Assembly (NCBI RefSeq): GCF_052324685.1
Contig: NC_135219.1
Coordinates: 22,319,258 to 22,383,257 of the forward strand
DNA from: Brachyhypopomus gauderio
Lineage: Eukaryota; Chordata; Actinopteri; Gymnotiformes; Hypopomidae
Length of the DNA: 64,000 bases
Reading direction: 5' to 3'
In this document: one piece after another, positions 62,360 through 64,000 of the stretch
Layout of the letters: every line of letters starts with the position of its first letter
How positions within the stretch are numbered: position 1 is the first letter of the stretch
The notes under the pieces: generated by a model
What the model was told of the DNA's origin: nothing
The model's input: the letters and a program-made list of their open reading frames with translations, nothing else
Database searches by the model: none
Position numbers and translations under genes: made by a program

Positions 62360-63243
62360 GTAAGTATTCCGCGCGGACTCGTGTGGGTTGTTTGTGGCGA
62401 AGAGGGCAAGGATAGCAGCGTTCTCGTCGTGGGGAGAGTCTCTTCCTTTTTTCCGCCATTTTGTGACAATAAACTGATAACACACGGAGCCGGCAGGCAG
62501 TTAGCTAGTCACCAGTGTAAATACACGCGGACGGCGCGACTCTGGTCGAATTTAGCTACGCTGTTTACAGGAAACATGGCCAAAGACGCTGTTCCGTAAC
62601 CGTATTTGGAGCACCATGTTCTGCTGCGCGCTGGCCCTCTAAAACTGCCTTGGACGGTGTTGCAGTACCCACACAGCGAGGCAGCTAGCTAGCTAACGTT
62701 AGCATTGGCTAAATCACCGCGAATATCAATCTATCTTGGGGGGGGATGAACGAAACGTATACGTATTGCCAGTAACCAGCACGCCATAACAAAATAATAA
62801 AAAGGTAGCTAACGCTGTAGTATTGTTACATACTCTTAAGGTGAATGGTAGAGTACAGCTAAGCCTGCTAGCTAGCGGGAAGCCGAGCGTAAGTAGCCGG
62901 CCCGCTCTCACAGGGCAGCGAGGAGGGGAAAGTCGCTAGCGACGGTGTTTCTGTTCAACTGGTTAACTAGAATTAGCTAACGCACCACCAGCTGTCCTCA
63001 CAAACAATTCTTGTAGCAAAAAACATTTTATTCTTAAAAAGGTAGCTTTATTATTATTATTAGGAGCTAAACACGTGTGGTAGGGGACTAGGATACCACG
63101 CATATTTTGTACTGTGGCCATTTTATACATGTAGAATGGCAAATTAATATATGTGTGTATATATGTGTGTGTTGGTGGTTTGAGTTGAATAAAATTAGAC
63201 GAGTATGTGCTTATGTGCTATTTTTCATTTTCCAGAGATCAGG

Positions 63244-63273
63244 ATGACAAATGAAGAACCTCTCCCGAAGAAG
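63244..63273 (+). CDS. wtap: wtap first coding exon
   Basis: ATG at 63244; MTNEEPLPKK; donor AAG|GTGAGC, phase 0. The exon begins at 63236. Confidence 0.96.
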
Positions 63274-63784
63274 GTGAGCACGGTGTCGCAGTTCTGGTAA
63301 TTACACAATGTTAAGAGTATCGCCGCCGTCTGTGTTTATTGATGCTGTCGGTCCCGTTCAGGTTCGCCTTAGTGAATCTGACATGAAGACCCTGACACGA
63401 GAGGAGCTCTGTACGAGGTAGGGCTTCGTTTACCGTTTTGCTGTGTTATTTTTCCTGATATCTCCCGAAATTAATGTTTTTCCCTCAACCTATTGTAGGT
63501 GGAAACAACACGAAGCCTATGTCCAGGTGCTGGAGGCAAAATACGCTGATTTAAATTGTAAGTAATGCCCAATAGTTCATATATCTGCAGTTATTAATTT
63601 GTGTGTGTGTGGGAGAAGCATCTCTAATTGTTTTTGTTGTTTGTTTGTTTTTACAGCCAATGACGTGACTGGTCTTAAAGAATCTGAGGAGAAGCTGAAG
63701 CAGCAGCAGCAGGAGTCTGCACGCAGGGAGAACATTCTGGTGATGAGGCTAGCCACTAAGGAACAAGAAATGCAGGAATGTACA
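63244..63784 (+). CDS. wtap: WTAP, 5' coding exons (gene continues past the window)
   Basis: WTAP (WT1-associated protein) is the regulatory subunit that holds METTL3-METTL14 in nuclear speckles for m6A methylation, and it also affects splicing. Four coding exons are seen: 63244-63273, 63362-63417, 63499-63557 and 63657-63784 (273 nt, 91 residues). They encode MTNEEPLPKKVRLSESDMK, then WKQHEAYVQVLEAKYADLN and SNDVTGLKESEEKLKQQQQE, followed by RRENILVMRLATKEQEMQEC. This is nearly identical to human residues 1-91 and is the start of its long coiled coil. Splice sites are all GT-AG; the first coding exon starts at the acceptor TTTTCCAG (63235). The gene is cut by the window end, after the donor at 63785. 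sod2 is divergent, as in human. Confidence 0.97.
63362..63417 (+). CDS. wtap: wtap second coding exon
   Basis: VRLSESDMKTLTREELCT plus a split Arg codon; human reads VRLSETDFKVMARDELIL. Confidence 0.96.
63499..63557 (+). CDS. wtap: wtap third coding exon
   Basis: WKQHEAYVQVLEAKYADLN; donor T|GTAAGT, phase 1. Confidence 0.96.
63657..63784 (+). CDS. wtap: wtap fourth coding exon
   Basis: NDVTGLKESEEKLKQQQQES through KEQEMQECT; donor ACA|GTAAGT, phase 0. Confidence 0.97.
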
Positions 63785-64000
63785 GTAAGTGTTTCACCAT
63801 GTTGTCCCTACATCACCTCAGCATCACCATCACTGGGGTTCACTCAGGCCAATGGGTTAAGTGGGGAAATAGGTTAAGTGTAATGGATGCTTCGGATGTG
63901 GTTTGTAATGAGATGTTTGCTTTACACGTGGCAACTATAGTAAAGGGAAATGAATATATTTTACGTATGAATGTTTTCTTTAAGTAGAAAATGTTTCTCT

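Overview
This is a vertebrate, almost certainly teleost, chromosomal window. Genes are split by GT-AG introns, microsatellites are dense, and fish-type LINE and SINE remnants are present. The encoded proteins are closest to the zebrafish-like forms I know. I saw no bacterial, phage or CRISPR content. An ostariophysan such as a catfish or characin would fit, but that is only a guess.

Layout. (1) Positions 1-4640: the first coding exon of otof (otoferlin, minus strand, ATG at 2082) lies head-to-head with a complete four-exon cimip2c/fam166c gene (plus strand, 2722-4637). Inside otof intron 1, on the same strand, is a possible two-exon gene for a 77-residue secreted peptide (829-1345). It has good splice sites and a downstream AATAAA, and I do not recognise it. 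(2) Positions 4640-7567: intergenic, with a common teleost interspersed repeat (about 5090-5440) and a deleted LINE fragment (about 5840-6110). (3) Positions 7568-34133: the whole coding region of fndc1, 23 coding exons on the plus strand and a predicted 1700 residues. Every intron joins in frame, and one intron is GC-AG. (4) Positions 34134-59143: a gene-poor stretch of about 25 kb. It holds a twin-primed (5'-inverted) Rex3/RTE-like LINE with target-site duplication, a tRNA-derived SINE, a fold-back MITE, two R4/Rex6-like LINE fragments, a 33-bp minisatellite of 28 units with higher-order structure, other minisatellites and an 18-bp perfect hairpin. (5) Positions 59144-61394: sod2, five exons, minus strand, 224 residues. 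(6) About 62200 to the window end: the 5' part of wtap, plus strand, sharing a CpG-rich divergent promoter region with sod2.

The genes do not form one pathway. otof acts in hair-cell vesicle fusion, cimip2c in axonemal microtubules, fndc1 in the secreted matrix, sod2 in mitochondrial superoxide removal and wtap in the nuclear m6A methyltransferase complex. The order fndc1-sod2-wtap matches human 6q25, and otof-cimip2c matches human 2p23, so the stretch 4.6-7.5 kb joins two blocks that are separate in human.

Most of the window is ordinary vertebrate sequence. The items most worth a second look are the unrecognised peptide gene, the missing first half of the second FNIII domain in fndc1, the UG-repeat 3' splice site of fndc1 exon 3, and the twin-primed LINE.
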